From Pelagovum sp. HNIBRBA483 (GTDB lineage Bacteria; Pseudomonadota; Alphaproteobacteria; Rhodobacterales; Rhodobacteraceae), in contig NZ_CP162412.1 of NCBI RefSeq assembly GCF_040931995.1, forward strand, positions 2,891,001-2,955,000: DNA of 64,000 nucleotides, written 5' to 3'. The notes below the pieces were generated by a model. It had not been told where the DNA came from and did no database searches. It saw only the letters and a list, made by a program, of their open reading frames with translations. Positions 36,132 through 44,992 of the stretch are shown piece by piece (the stretch's first letter is position 1; every line of letters begins with the position of its first letter). The translations under genes were made by a program, and so were the position numbers.

Positions 36132-37502
36132 TTAGTAGCTGAACTCTTTGTAAATCTTGCTCAGGTCACCATTCCACGCACCGTGATAAGCGTCGAGCAG
36201 TTCATCAGCAGGTGTCTTACCCGACTCGACGCTCTCATGCAGCGCGTTGAGGAAATGCGTCTCATCCGCCACCATGCCACCGGCACCTGGAACCGCGCGC
36301 GCCTTCAGTCCGCTCGCGGCGATTTCAACCGCTTGTCGGGCCAGATCATGCATCTTGAGCCCGTTAACCTCAGCCTGTAGCCCCTGCTCGGAGGCCGCCA
36401 CACGCAGCGCCTCGCGCGTCTCGGCATCCCAGCCTTTGACCATATCCCACGCAGCATCCAAAGCGCTCTGATCATAGGTCAATCCGACCCAGAACGCAGG
36501 TAAGGCACAGAGCCGCCGCCAAGGGCCGCCATCCGCGCCGCGCATCTCGATAAATTGCTTGATCCGCGCCTCGGGGAAAACCGTCGTCAGGTGATCCGCC
36601 CAGTCGCTCAGCGTCGGCTTCTCACCAGGCAATGCGGGCAGCTCCCCCTTCAAAAAATCGCGGAAGGATTGCCCAAGCGCATTAATGTATTTTCCATCGC
36701 GATAGACAAAATACATCGGTACATCCAGCACCCACTCCGCCCAGCGCTCAAAGCCCATGCCCTCCTCGAACACCCAAGGCAACATTCCCGTGCGCGAATC
36801 GTCCAAGCTGCGCCAAATCCGGCTGCGCCAGCTCTTGTGGCTGTTCGGCTTGCCCTCGAAGAACGGCGAATTCGCGAAAAGCGCTGTCGCCACCGGCTGG
36901 AGCGCCAGCGCCACGCGCAACTTCTGCACCATGTCGGCTTCCGAGCCAAAATCGAGGTTCACCTGCACGGTGCAGGTGCGATACATCATCTGCTTTCCAT
37001 GCGTGCCGACGCGGTCCATGTAATCCGTCATCAGCTTGTAGCGGCCCTTCGGCATCACCGGCATTTGCTCATGAGTCCACTCCGGCGCCGCACCCAGCCC
37101 GATGAAGCCAACGCCGATCTCATCCGCGACCGCCTTCACCTCACGCAGGTGCTCGTTCACTTCGTCACAAGTCTGATGGATGCTCTCCAATGGCGCGCCG
37201 GAAAGCTCCAACTGGCCACCAGGCTCAAGGCTGACATTCGCGCCGTCTTTCTTGAGGCCGATCAGGTTTCCAGCTTCCTCAATCGGCTCCCAACCGTAGC
37301 GATCCTTCAACCCCTCCAGCACTGCCAGAACCGACCGCTCGCCGGCATAGGGGAGCGGCTGCAGCGTATCTTTGCAGTAACCGAACTTCTCGTGCTCGGT
37401 GCCAATCCGCCATTGATCACGGGGCTTGCACCCGTCAGCGAGGAATTGTGCAAGCTGCTCATGCCGCTCGATGGGGCCGCCGCCGGACTGGGGAATGGAC
37501 AT
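36132..37502 (-). CDS. gshA: Glutamate-cysteine ligase (alphaproteobacterial/plant type)
   Basis: A 456-residue ligase forming gamma-glutamylcysteine, the first step in glutathione synthesis. Blocks include WRIGTEHEKFGYCKDTLQPL, VSLEPGGQLELSGAPLESIH, MMYRTCTVQVNLDFGSEADM and LMTDYMDRVGTHGKQMM. The type is that of plants and alphaproteobacteria, not the gamma-proteobacterial GshA. It ends 2 bp from plsY, convergent. Confidence 0.95.
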   Translation of the reverse strand: MSIPQSGGGPIERHEQLAQFLADGCKPRDQWRIGTEHEKFGYCKDTLQPLPYAGERSVLAVLEGLKDRYGWEPIEEAGNLIGLKKDGANVSLEPGGQLELSGAPLESIHQTCDEVNEHLREVKAVADEIGVGFIGLGAAPEWTHEQMPVMPKGRYKLMTDYMDRVGTHGKQMMYRTCTVQVNLDFGSEADMVQKLRVALALQPVATALFANSPFFEGKPNSHKSWRSRIWRSLDDSRTGMLPWVFEEGMGFERWAEWVLDVPMYFVYRDGKYINALGQSFRDFLKGELPALPGEKPTLSDWADHLTTVFPEARIKQFIEMRGADGGPWRRLCALPAFWVGLTYDQSALDAAWDMVKGWDAETREALRVAASEQGLQAEVNGLKMHDLARQAVEIAASGLKARAVPGAGGMVADETHFLNALHESVESGKTPADELLDAYHGAWNGDLSKIYKEFSY

Positions 37503-37562
37503 AGCTTGTTTCCGTCGCTGACTGTTAACTCGGGGCAGAGGTGGCGCGGTGTGCGGGCAAAG

Positions 37563-38078
37563 TCAATGGATGCGCCGCAATTCCCGCACCCAAAGCGCCG
37601 TCCGCACAGAAGGTGTGTTTGAAAGCACATCAAGCACCTTGCCCGTCCGCAATCCCGGCAGCGCGGCAAAAGCATCGAACAACACTTCCGATCCCGCCGC
37701 ATCGATCGGGATCTCCAGCCGCGTTCCATCCTGTCCCGTCAATATCCAGTGTGGCGCGGGGTAGGCATCAGGCTCGATCTCCAGTTCAGCAAGGTCGTCA
37801 AGATCAACGACACCGCCCGTGAGCGGGCCAAAGTAGGCCACGCGGCGCTCATCCACCGTTACAACGCCGATGCCCCCGCTGCGCGCAAACCGCACCCTTT
37901 GCACCGCCAGAAGTGCCAGCACAGCGCCAGCCGCGAGCATCGCCCAACCAAGCCATTTCAAAGGGCCGAAACTGGTGCTTCCCCACCACGCGCCTAATGC
38001 TGCCAGCAAAACCGCTGCAAAAACTTCGCGCCATTTCCATAGCGCCGCCCGCGCCTCCGGCCTGAAGAACCCTTCCAT
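37563..38078 (-). CDS. Conserved hypothetical protein with two membrane segments
   Basis: A 171-residue protein. After a short charged start it has two hydrophobic stretches (VFAAVLLAALGAWWGS and WLGWAMLAAGAVLALLAV). A ~100-residue cytosolic beta-rich domain follows (VDERRVAYFGPLTGGVVDLD), resembling small PH-like membrane domains. Function unknown. The ATG overlaps the rsmE stop (TGATG) and the gene lies upstream of gshA, a conserved arrangement as far as I recall in Rhodobacterales. Confidence 0.7.
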   Translation of the reverse strand: MEGFFRPEARAALWKWREVFAAVLLAALGAWWGSTSFGPLKWLGWAMLAAGAVLALLAVQRVRFARSGGIGVVTVDERRVAYFGPLTGGVVDLDDLAELEIEPDAYPAPHWILTGQDGTRLEIPIDAAGSEVLFDAFAALPGLRTGKVLDVLSNTPSVRTALWVRELRRIH

Positions 38079-38797
38079 CACCAGTCCCCTAGTGCCTGCT
38101 GCCAAATCGTCATCGCCGCCACCGCCGCAGTATCGGCGCGCAGAATACGCGGCCCAAGGCTCACCGCATGTGCAAACGGCAAGCCGCGCAGTTTGGCCCT
38201 TTCGGCATCCGAAAACCCACCTTCAGGCCCAATCAGAATCGCCCATGGCCCCTTGCCCGCCGCGCCAAGCACCTGCCCCGCGCCCACCAGCGCTTCGTCA
38301 CAAAACATCAAGTGCCGCTCTTCCGGCCAATCGGCCAACACGCGCTCTAGCTTCAGCGGCTCGGCCACCTCCGGCACAAAGGTACCGCCGCATTGCTCCG
38401 CTGCTTCAACCGCATGCGCCTGCAAGCGATCCACCCGCACCCGCTCCGAATTGGTGAAGTCTGTCACCACCGGCACGATCCGCGCCGCGCCCATTTCAGT
38501 GGCCTTTTCAACGATGAAATCCGTACGGGCTTTCTTGATCGGCGCAAAAAGCAGCCACAAATCCGGCGGCAGTTGCAGGGTCCGCGTCTGGGCGCGGCAG
38601 GTAAGAACGCCACCTCGCTTCCCCGCTTCGATGACTTCTCCATCCCACTCGCCATCGCGCCCGTTAAACAGTGACAGCACCGCACCAACCTGCAACCGCA
38701 TCACCCCGAAAAGGTAATGCGCCTGCTCTCGCGAGAGGGGAACCATTTGCCCTTCCCCTAAAGGCTGATCTACATAGAGCCGAACCTTGGATGCCAT
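38078..38797 (-). CDS. rsmE: 16S rRNA (uracil-1498-N3)-methyltransferase
   Basis: A 239-residue SPOUT methyltransferase that methylates N3 of U1498 in 16S rRNA. The N-terminal PUA-like part has REQAHYLFGVMRLQVGA. The knotted SAM domain has KKARTDFIVEKATEMGAA, ILIGPEGGFSDAE and LGPRILRADTAAVAA. I use ATG 38797 (MASKVRLYV); an in-frame ATG at 38809 lies 1 bp from the ubiA start. It diverges from ubiA with almost no gap. Confidence 0.95.
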   Translation of the reverse strand: MASKVRLYVDQPLGEGQMVPLSREQAHYLFGVMRLQVGAVLSLFNGRDGEWDGEVIEAGKRGGVLTCRAQTRTLQLPPDLWLLFAPIKKARTDFIVEKATEMGAARIVPVVTDFTNSERVRVDRLQAHAVEAAEQCGGTFVPEVAEPLKLERVLADWPEERHLMFCDEALVGAGQVLGAAGKGPWAILIGPEGGFSDAERAKLRGLPFAHAVSLGPRILRADTAAVAAMTIWQQALGDW

Positions 38798-38809
38798 GAG
38801 CCGAACCAT

Positions 38810-39781
38810 ATGACCGAGAAGAGCCAAGCGCCAGCGCCTTCGTCGCCGGATACCGTCGCAGATGCGGTCCAAGGCAACTGGGTCGACCGATACGCGCCAG
38901 CTGCTACCCGCCCCTACCTGCGCCTCAGCCGCGCCGACCGGCCTATCGGCACTTGGCTGTTGCTGCTCCCCTGCTGGTGGGCGCTCGCGCTTTCATCTCT
39001 GCAAACAGGGCGCTTCGGGCTGTTCGAACTATGGATCGCCATAGGTTGCGCCATTGGCGCGTTCCTGATGCGCGGCGCTGGCTGCACATGGAACGACATC
39101 ACCGACCGCGATTTCGATGGTGCCGTCGCCCGCACCCGCTCACGCCCGCTTCCCTCCGGTCAGGTCACAACGCGCGGCGCGGTGCTGTGGATGGTCGCGC
39201 AAGCACTTGTGGCGCTTCTAATCCTTCTAACCTTCCCGCCTGTCGCCATTCTCCTCGGGGTTCTGTCGCTGATCCCTGTCGCTATCTACCCCTTCGCCAA
39301 GCGCTTCACCTACTGGCCGCAAATCTTCCTTGGCCTTGCTTTCAATTGGGGCGCTTTACTGGTTTGGGCCGCGCAATCGGGGCGCTTTGCATGGGAATCC
39401 CTCCTGCTCTACGCCGCTGGAATCGTCTGGACGCTGTTTTACGATACGATCTACGCCTATCAGGATGTCGAGGATGACGCCCTCATCGGCATCAAATCAA
39501 CTGCCCGCCTGTTTGGGGATACGGCCCCCCGCTGGCTGCGACGTTTCCTGATCGGCGCGGTTCTTCTCCTCGGCGCTGCGGCCCTCTTGGCCACCATCGA
39601 CCGGAGCGTGCTGTCTCTTGTGCTTGCCCTTGGAGGCGCTTGGGCAATGGGCTGGCACTTGATGTGGCAGCTCAGCCGCTTCGACCCCGCCAATCAACAA
39701 ACGCTTCTCGCCCTGTTTCGCTCAAACCGGAACGCTGGGCTCATTCCCTTGCTGTTTTTTGCCGCTGCGGCATTCGGCTGA
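38810..39781 (+). CDS. ubiA: 4-hydroxybenzoate polyprenyltransferase
   Basis: A 323-residue inner-membrane prenyltransferase of ubiquinone synthesis. It has the two Asp-rich motifs (WNDITDRDFDGAVARTRSRP and YDTIYAYQDVEDD), RADRPIGTWLLLLPCWW before the first helix, and about eight hydrophobic segments. The ATG at 38810 is only 12 bp from the rsmE start on the opposite strand. Confidence 0.97.
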   Translation: MTEKSQAPAPSSPDTVADAVQGNWVDRYAPAATRPYLRLSRADRPIGTWLLLLPCWWALALSSLQTGRFGLFELWIAIGCAIGAFLMRGAGCTWNDITDRDFDGAVARTRSRPLPSGQVTTRGAVLWMVAQALVALLILLTFPPVAILLGVLSLIPVAIYPFAKRFTYWPQIFLGLAFNWGALLVWAAQSGRFAWESLLLYAAGIVWTLFYDTIYAYQDVEDDALIGIKSTARLFGDTAPRWLRRFLIGAVLLLGAAALLATIDRSVLSLVLALGGAWAMGWHLMWQLSRFDPANQQTLLALFRSNRNAGLIPLLFFAAAAFG

Positions 39782-39836
39782 TTGAATAGAGCGCCCGCGC
39801 ACCATACAGAGAACTGAAGCATCAAGAAGAACACGC

Positions 39837-41909
39837 ATGAACCAGCGCTTTTCCTCCATCCTCCTGCCGCTTGCCGCCTTCACGGTGGCCGCGATCCTGT
39901 CGGCGCTTGGCGCCCGCGTCGCGGTTTCACTGGTCGAGGATCTGTCCCGCTCGGCGGTGCAGGAAGCCCTCGCGGATGACGGTCAGCAATGGGCAGACGT
40001 GCTGGGCGATGGCTTGCAGGTTGTTATCGAAGGGACCGCCCCCAACGAGGCCGCCCGCTTCCGCGCGATGAGCATCGCAGGCCGCCATGTGGATGCCAGC
40101 CGCGTGATCGACAATATCTCCGTGGTCCAACGTGATGATATAATCGTGCCTGAATTCGTGGTCGAGATCCTGCGCAGCGACAGCGGCATTTCCCTGATCG
40201 GCCTTGCACCTGCCACGACGGACCGCGATGTCCTGACCCGCTCCTTGTCAGAAATCGCTGGCAACACCCGCGTCGCCGACCTGCTAGAGCTTGCCGAATA
40301 TCCCGCGCCACCCGAATGGCGCAGCGCAATGACCTACGCCACCCGTGTCTTGCGCGAACTGCCCCGCGCTAAAATCTCGGTCCGCGCGGGCAGGGTCGAA
40401 ATTTCCGCCATCGCCGAAAGTGCCGCTGAAAAGCGCGACTTGGAGCGCGAACTTGCCGATATGGCGCCGCGCAACGTCGCGACCCGCATCGCCATCACCG
40501 CGCCGCGCCCCGTCGTTACGCCTTTCACACTGCGCTTCACGCTCAATGCGCAAGGCGGCAGCTTCGATGCCTGCGTCGCCGAAACCTTCGATGATCGCGA
40601 TCTCATGATCGAAGCCGCCCGCGCCATTGGCTTTGAGGGCGACGTGACCTGCCCCATCGCAATCGGCGCCCCTGACCCAGAGTGGAGCCGCGTGGTGAGC
40701 CAAGCGATCAGCACGCTGGGCGCGCTTGGTGGCGGCACCTTGACCGTCTCTGATACCGATCTGCACATCATTGCCCAGCAAGGCACGGACGAAACGCTCT
40801 TCGACACCCAAATCACCGCACTGGCCGATGCCCTACCGGCGCTTTACGCACTCGAAGCCGACCTCCCCGCCCCTCCCGCCCCCGAGGGTGGCGAGGAAGC
40901 ACTGGTCGCCTCTTTTACCGGCACCCTCAGCCCCGAAGGTCTTGCCCAATTCCGCGGTATGATCGGCGACGATCTGATGAAGATCACCGCCGACAACTAC
41001 GCCGCCGCCCGCTTCGGACGCAGTAGCCTCTCCATCCGCACGACGGTCGAACCCTCCGTTCCATCGGGCTGGAATATCCGAGTTCTGACTGCAATCGAGG
41101 CCCTGTCCCGCCTGAAGAACGGCGCGGTATCCGTTTCGCCCGAAAGCGTAACCTTAACCGGCACAACAAACGATCCAGAAGCCAGCACAGCGATTTCAGC
41201 CCTGTTTATCGAGAAATTCGGTCAAGACGGATCTTTCGACATCGACATCGAGTTTGTCGAAGAAATCCCCGAAGAGGAAAGCGGCCCGACCCCGCAGGAA
41301 TGTCTCGCCAGTATTCGCGCAATCACAGACGAAACCAAAATCCTCTTTGACCCCGGTTCCGCGACCCTCACCGCCGAAACCCGCCCTGTGATCGACGACA
41401 TTGCAAAGGTACTCCGCGATTGCCCCGAATTGCCACTGGAAGTGGCAGGCTACACCGATAGCCAAGGCCGCGAAGTGATGAACCAGCAACTCAGCCAGGA
41501 ACGCGCCGAAGCCGTTCTGACAGCGCTGCGCGGCCGCCGTGTGTTGACCGGATCGTTCCGTTCCATCGGATACGGCGAGGAAAACCCGATCGCCGATAAC
41601 GATACCGAAGAAGGCCGCGAAGCCAACCGCAGGATCGAATTCCACCTCTACGACCCCGAGTCCGAGGACGGCGGGCGGCTGGAAACAGACGCCACCGCCG
41701 ATTCTGCCGAGCAAGACACAGCGGCGGATGATGCCACCGGCGAGGCCGAAGATACCGATGTGCCTACCGCTGATGGTACCGACGAGACAACGGGCGATGC
41801 GCCCACGTCGGAAAGCGACGCTACTGCCGCCGACGCGCCAGAAACGGACTCGCCTGATACCGACACACCCGCAAACGACACGCCCGACGCAACAGACTCA
41901 GAGGGATGA
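39837..41909 (+). CDS. OmpA family envelope protein with BON-like repeats
   Basis: A 690-residue envelope protein. An N-terminal hydrophobic segment (ILLPLAAFTVAAILSALGA) is followed by repeated ~80-residue BON-like modules. An OmpA/MotB peptidoglycan-binding domain lies at about residues 500-610 (ILFDPGSATLTAETRPVIDD, AGYTDSQGREVMNQQLSQER). The last ~75 residues are an acidic Asp/Thr/Ala/Glu tail with no other clear feature. The N-terminal segment could anchor it in the inner membrane, with the OmpA domain reaching peptidoglycan. The next small gene starts 4 bp downstream. Confidence 0.88.
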   Translation: MNQRFSSILLPLAAFTVAAILSALGARVAVSLVEDLSRSAVQEALADDGQQWADVLGDGLQVVIEGTAPNEAARFRAMSIAGRHVDASRVIDNISVVQRDDIIVPEFVVEILRSDSGISLIGLAPATTDRDVLTRSLSEIAGNTRVADLLELAEYPAPPEWRSAMTYATRVLRELPRAKISVRAGRVEISAIAESAAEKRDLERELADMAPRNVATRIAITAPRPVVTPFTLRFTLNAQGGSFDACVAETFDDRDLMIEAARAIGFEGDVTCPIAIGAPDPEWSRVVSQAISTLGALGGGTLTVSDTDLHIIAQQGTDETLFDTQITALADALPALYALEADLPAPPAPEGGEEALVASFTGTLSPEGLAQFRGMIGDDLMKITADNYAAARFGRSSLSIRTTVEPSVPSGWNIRVLTAIEALSRLKNGAVSVSPESVTLTGTTNDPEASTAISALFIEKFGQDGSFDIDIEFVEEIPEEESGPTPQECLASIRAITDETKILFDPGSATLTAETRPVIDDIAKVLRDCPELPLEVAGYTDSQGREVMNQQLSQERAEAVLTALRGRRVLTGSFRSIGYGEENPIADNDTEEGREANRRIEFHLYDPESEDGGRLETDATADSAEQDTAADDATGEAEDTDVPTADGTDETTGDAPTSESDATAADAPETDSPDTDTPANDTPDATDSEG

Positions 41910-41913
41910 CGCC

Positions 41914-42243
41914 GTGAACAGAACCGAATTCATCATCGCGACAGCCATCGTGCTGTTCATGGCCTTCTGCCTTGGCTGGTTCGCCAATTGGCTGGTGCAC
42001 CGTTTCAACCGCGTCTCCGCTTCCGATATTGGAGAGCTGGAGAAAATGGCAAAAACCTTGCACGAGGCCGAAGAGGAACGTGACCGCGCCGTCACCTCCC
42101 AGCGTGAAAGCGAAGGTGCCCTGCGCAGCCAACTCTCGCAAACCGAGGCCGAACTGCGCGCCGCGATGGATGGGTTGAGGGACGCTCGGCGCGAGGCCGA
42201 GGAACTGCGCTCCTATATCGAACGGAAAAATATGGGCAGCTAG
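41914..42243 (+). CDS. Small single-pass membrane coiled-coil protein
   Basis: A 109-residue protein from a GTG at 41914, with GAGGG 8 nt upstream. An N-terminal transmembrane segment (FIIATAIVLFMAFCLGWFANWL) is followed by a long charged coiled coil (SDIGELEKMAKTLHEAEEER, RREAEELRSYIERK). No known domain. It sits directly behind the OmpA/BON gene and overlaps the Sua5 gene by 4 bp, convergent; a joint envelope role with the OmpA protein is a guess. Confidence 0.75.
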   Translation: MNRTEFIIATAIVLFMAFCLGWFANWLVHRFNRVSASDIGELEKMAKTLHEAEEERDRAVTSQRESEGALRSQLSQTEAELRAAMDGLRDARREAEELRSYIERKNMGS

Positions 42244-43199
42244 TCGCCCCGCGGCGCCGCCGCGCGTCTCAACCTGTCATTGATCGCGCGGCCCAAACCG
42301 TGATCAGGGATGGGCGATACCGCGATCCGCTCCGCACCCTCGTCATCCAGCCGGTGCAGCGCTGCGAAAAGGCTTGCCGCAGCTTCTGTCAGATCGCCCG
42401 AAGGGGAAAGGTTCAGCGCCGCGCCCTCAACATCCCCGAAACCGAGCAATATCTCGCCTGCTTCAGGTGACGTCACGTTGAGCCGCACTCTCCCGCGTGG
42501 CGCATAATGGGACAGCAATTGCCCTGGTGACTTCGGCGCATTCGGGTCTTCTTCCGTCTGCAACGGATAGCCCAGGCAAGCCTCAATGGCCTCTACCGGC
42601 AAGCCGCCCGCGCGCATTAATACGGGCGCTCCCGCACAGCCGATGATCGTCGATTCCAGCCCGACCTCGCAAGCGCCGCCGTCCACCACCGCAGCGATCC
42701 GGCCCGCCAACCCCCCCATGACATGCGCTGCCGCTGTCGGGCTGATCCGCCCCGAAGGGTTGGCAGACGGCGCCGCCACAGGGGCGCCAAATGCCTTGAG
42801 GAGCGCCCGCCCAACAGGGTGATCCGGCACCCGCACCGCAACCGTGTCCAGCCCTGCTGTCACTAGTTTAGAGATCCCGCTCTCCGCGCGTAGCGGCAAA
42901 ACCAACGTCATCGCACCCGGCCAAAAAGCCTGCGCCAGTCGCCCCGCTTCGGGCGTGAAATGGCAATATTTTTCGGCGGTTTCTGCGCTATCGACATGGA
43001 TGATGAGCGGGTTGAAACTTGGCCGCCCCTTCGCCGCATAAATACCCGCCACCGCTTCGTCGTTTCGCGCATCGGCACCCAGCCCGTAGACAGTCTCCGT
43101 TGGGAAGGCCACCAGCCTTCCATCCGCCAGCAACCGCGCCGCTTCGTCGATTCCGTCTGCATCGGGACGTAACGTAACTGTTCGCTCATGCTGGTTCAT
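42240..43199 (-). CDS. tsaC: L-threonylcarbamoyladenylate synthase (Sua5 type)
   Basis: A 319-residue Sua5-type enzyme that makes the threonylcarbamoyl-AMP used for the t6A modification at position 37 of ANN-decoding tRNAs. The YrdC core has LLADGRLVAFPTETVYGLGA, YAAKGRPSFNPLIIHV and APSANPSGRISPTAAAHV. After a linker with SPGQLLSHYAPRG comes the C-terminal Sua5 domain. The length separates it from the shorter TsaC form. Confidence 0.95.
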   Translation of the reverse strand: MNQHERTVTLRPDADGIDEAARLLADGRLVAFPTETVYGLGADARNDEAVAGIYAAKGRPSFNPLIIHVDSAETAEKYCHFTPEAGRLAQAFWPGAMTLVLPLRAESGISKLVTAGLDTVAVRVPDHPVGRALLKAFGAPVAAPSANPSGRISPTAAAHVMGGLAGRIAAVVDGGACEVGLESTIIGCAGAPVLMRAGGLPVEAIEACLGYPLQTEEDPNAPKSPGQLLSHYAPRGRVRLNVTSPEAGEILLGFGDVEGAALNLSPSGDLTEAAASLFAALHRLDDEGAERIAVSPIPDHGLGRAINDRLRRAAAPRGD

Positions 43200-43300
43200 A
43201 ACGTCGCGTTCTCATTGATAACCGATGCGCGATCCATACGCTGGTTAACTCGGAAGTCCAACACCTTGGCAACAGGGTGCCCTCAATACCGGAAGCCGAA

Positions 43301-44992
43301 ATGCCTTATACGAGCCCTGCACAAGACATCTATTTCACGCTTTCCCATGTTCTCGATTTCAAGTCGGTTCAGGGCACAGATCGCTTTGCCGATGCGACAG
43401 ACGAGACAACACGCGCCATCCTCACCGAAGCCGCCCGCCTGTGTGATGACGTGCTCGCGCCGTTGAACCGCGCTGGTGATACCCACCCTGCCCGCCTCGA
43501 AAACGGCATCGTCCGCACCTCGCCCGGCTTTTCTGATGGGTACCGCGCGATTGCCGTTGGCGGTTGGGTCGGCATCGCCTCGTCCCCCGAATTCGGCGGC
43601 ATGGGGCTGCCGCTCACACTTGCGACGGCTGTGAATGATATGATGGCCGGCGCCTGCCTGTCGCTTCAGTTGAACCCATTAATGACCCAAGGCCAGATCG
43701 AAGCCTTGGAAAAGCACGCCTCCGACACCCTAAAAGAGTTGTACCTGCCCAAGCTCATCTCGGGGGAGTGGAACGGCACGATGAACCTGACAGAGCCGCA
43801 AGCCGGTTCAGATGTCGGCGCACTCACCACCAAAGCAACCCCAAACGACGATGGCACCTACGCCATCACCGGCCAGAAGATTTACATCTCTTGGGGCGAC
43901 AATGACTTCACCGGCAATGTCTGCCATCTCGTCCTTGCGCGCCTGCCGGATGCCGCGCCGGGAACGAAAGGCATCAGCCTTTTCATGGTCCCAAAATGGC
44001 TCCCCAATGCGGATGGTACGGCGGGCGCAGCGAATGCGCTCCGCGTTGTCAGCCTTGAACACAAGACCGGCCTGCACGGATCGCCCACGGCAGTGATGAG
44101 CTATGAAGGCGCGACGGGCTGGCTCGTCGGCGCGCCGCATGCGGGCATGGCGGCCATGTTCACCATGATGAACAACGCCCGCCTCGGCGTCGGCACACAA
44201 GGCATCGGCGTCGCCGAAGGCGCTTTCCAAAAGGCACTCGCCTATGCACAGGACCGCCAGCAAGGCCGCGCAAAGATCGTTGAACATGCAGATGTCCGGC
44301 GGATGCTCGCAACGATGAAGGCCGAAACATTCGCCGCCCGCGCCATCGCGCTGGATTGCGCCATTTCGCTCGATATGGCGACGGCGACAGCTGATCCGGC
44401 CGCAACCGCCCGCGCTGCTTTCCTGACCCCGATCGCCAAGGCTTTCGGCACCGAAACGGGCATTTCCGTTTCCAATCTGGGGATTCAGGTGCACGGCGGC
44501 ATGGGCTATATCGAGGAGACAGGCGCAAGCCAGTACCTGCGCGATGTCAGGGTCACTGCGATCTACGAAGGCACCAACGGCATTCAGGCGATGGACCTCG
44601 TTGGCCGCAAGCTGATGGATGAAGGCGAGGCCGCATTTGCCCTCCTCGAAGAGATTGAAACCGCCACCGAAAAAGCCCGCGCTAGCCTCCCCGATCTGGC
44701 CGATCCTGTTTGGCAGGCCGCCGAAACTCTGCGCGAAGCAACCGAGGCATTGCTTGCCCGCGATCCGGCGTCCCGCATGGGTGCATCGGTGCCCTATCTC
44801 ATGGGCTTTGCCAGCGTTCTCGGGGGGCATTACCACCTCGCCGCTGCGCTCAGCGGAGATGCCAGCCGCACCCGCCTAGCCCAGTTCTACATCAGTCACC
44901 TTCTGCCAAAACATGCTGGAGATCTGGCCCGCGCCCATGTAGCAGATGACGTGTTGATGAGCCTCACCGCGGAAAACCTCGCCACCCCATGA
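43301..44992 (+). CDS. Acyl-CoA dehydrogenase with C-terminal extension (DmdC-like)
   Basis: A 563-residue FAD acyl-CoA dehydrogenase with extra N- and C-terminal domains. Visible are MNLTEPQAGSDVGALTTKA, ITGQKIYISWGDND and IQVHGGMGYIEETGASQYLR. The catalytic glutamate is in IYEGTNGIQAMDLVGRKL. The domain plan matches 3-methylmercaptopropionyl-CoA dehydrogenase (DmdC) and related long-type enzymes. The substrate cannot be fixed without close comparison, because Roseobacter genomes carry many copies. Start at 43301. It overlaps the MBL-fold hydrolase gene by 4 bp. Confidence 0.9.
   Translation: MPYTSPAQDIYFTLSHVLDFKSVQGTDRFADATDETTRAILTEAARLCDDVLAPLNRAGDTHPARLENGIVRTSPGFSDGYRAIAVGGWVGIASSPEFGGMGLPLTLATAVNDMMAGACLSLQLNPLMTQGQIEALEKHASDTLKELYLPKLISGEWNGTMNLTEPQAGSDVGALTTKATPNDDGTYAITGQKIYISWGDNDFTGNVCHLVLARLPDAAPGTKGISLFMVPKWLPNADGTAGAANALRVVSLEHKTGLHGSPTAVMSYEGATGWLVGAPHAGMAAMFTMMNNARLGVGTQGIGVAEGAFQKALAYAQDRQQGRAKIVEHADVRRMLATMKAETFAARAIALDCAISLDMATATADPAATARAAFLTPIAKAFGTETGISVSNLGIQVHGGMGYIEETGASQYLRDVRVTAIYEGTNGIQAMDLVGRKLMDEGEAAFALLEEIETATEKARASLPDLADPVWQAAETLREATEALLARDPASRMGASVPYLMGFASVLGGHYHLAAALSGDASRTRLAQFYISHLLPKHAGDLARAHVADDVLMSLTAENLATP

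Noticed and set aside
36555-37622. Plus-strand frame of 355 codons
   Set aside because: Antisense to the glutamate-cysteine ligase gene; no domain.
43808-44836. Minus-strand frame of 342 codons
   Set aside because: Antisense to the acyl-CoA dehydrogenase; composition typical of a shadow frame.
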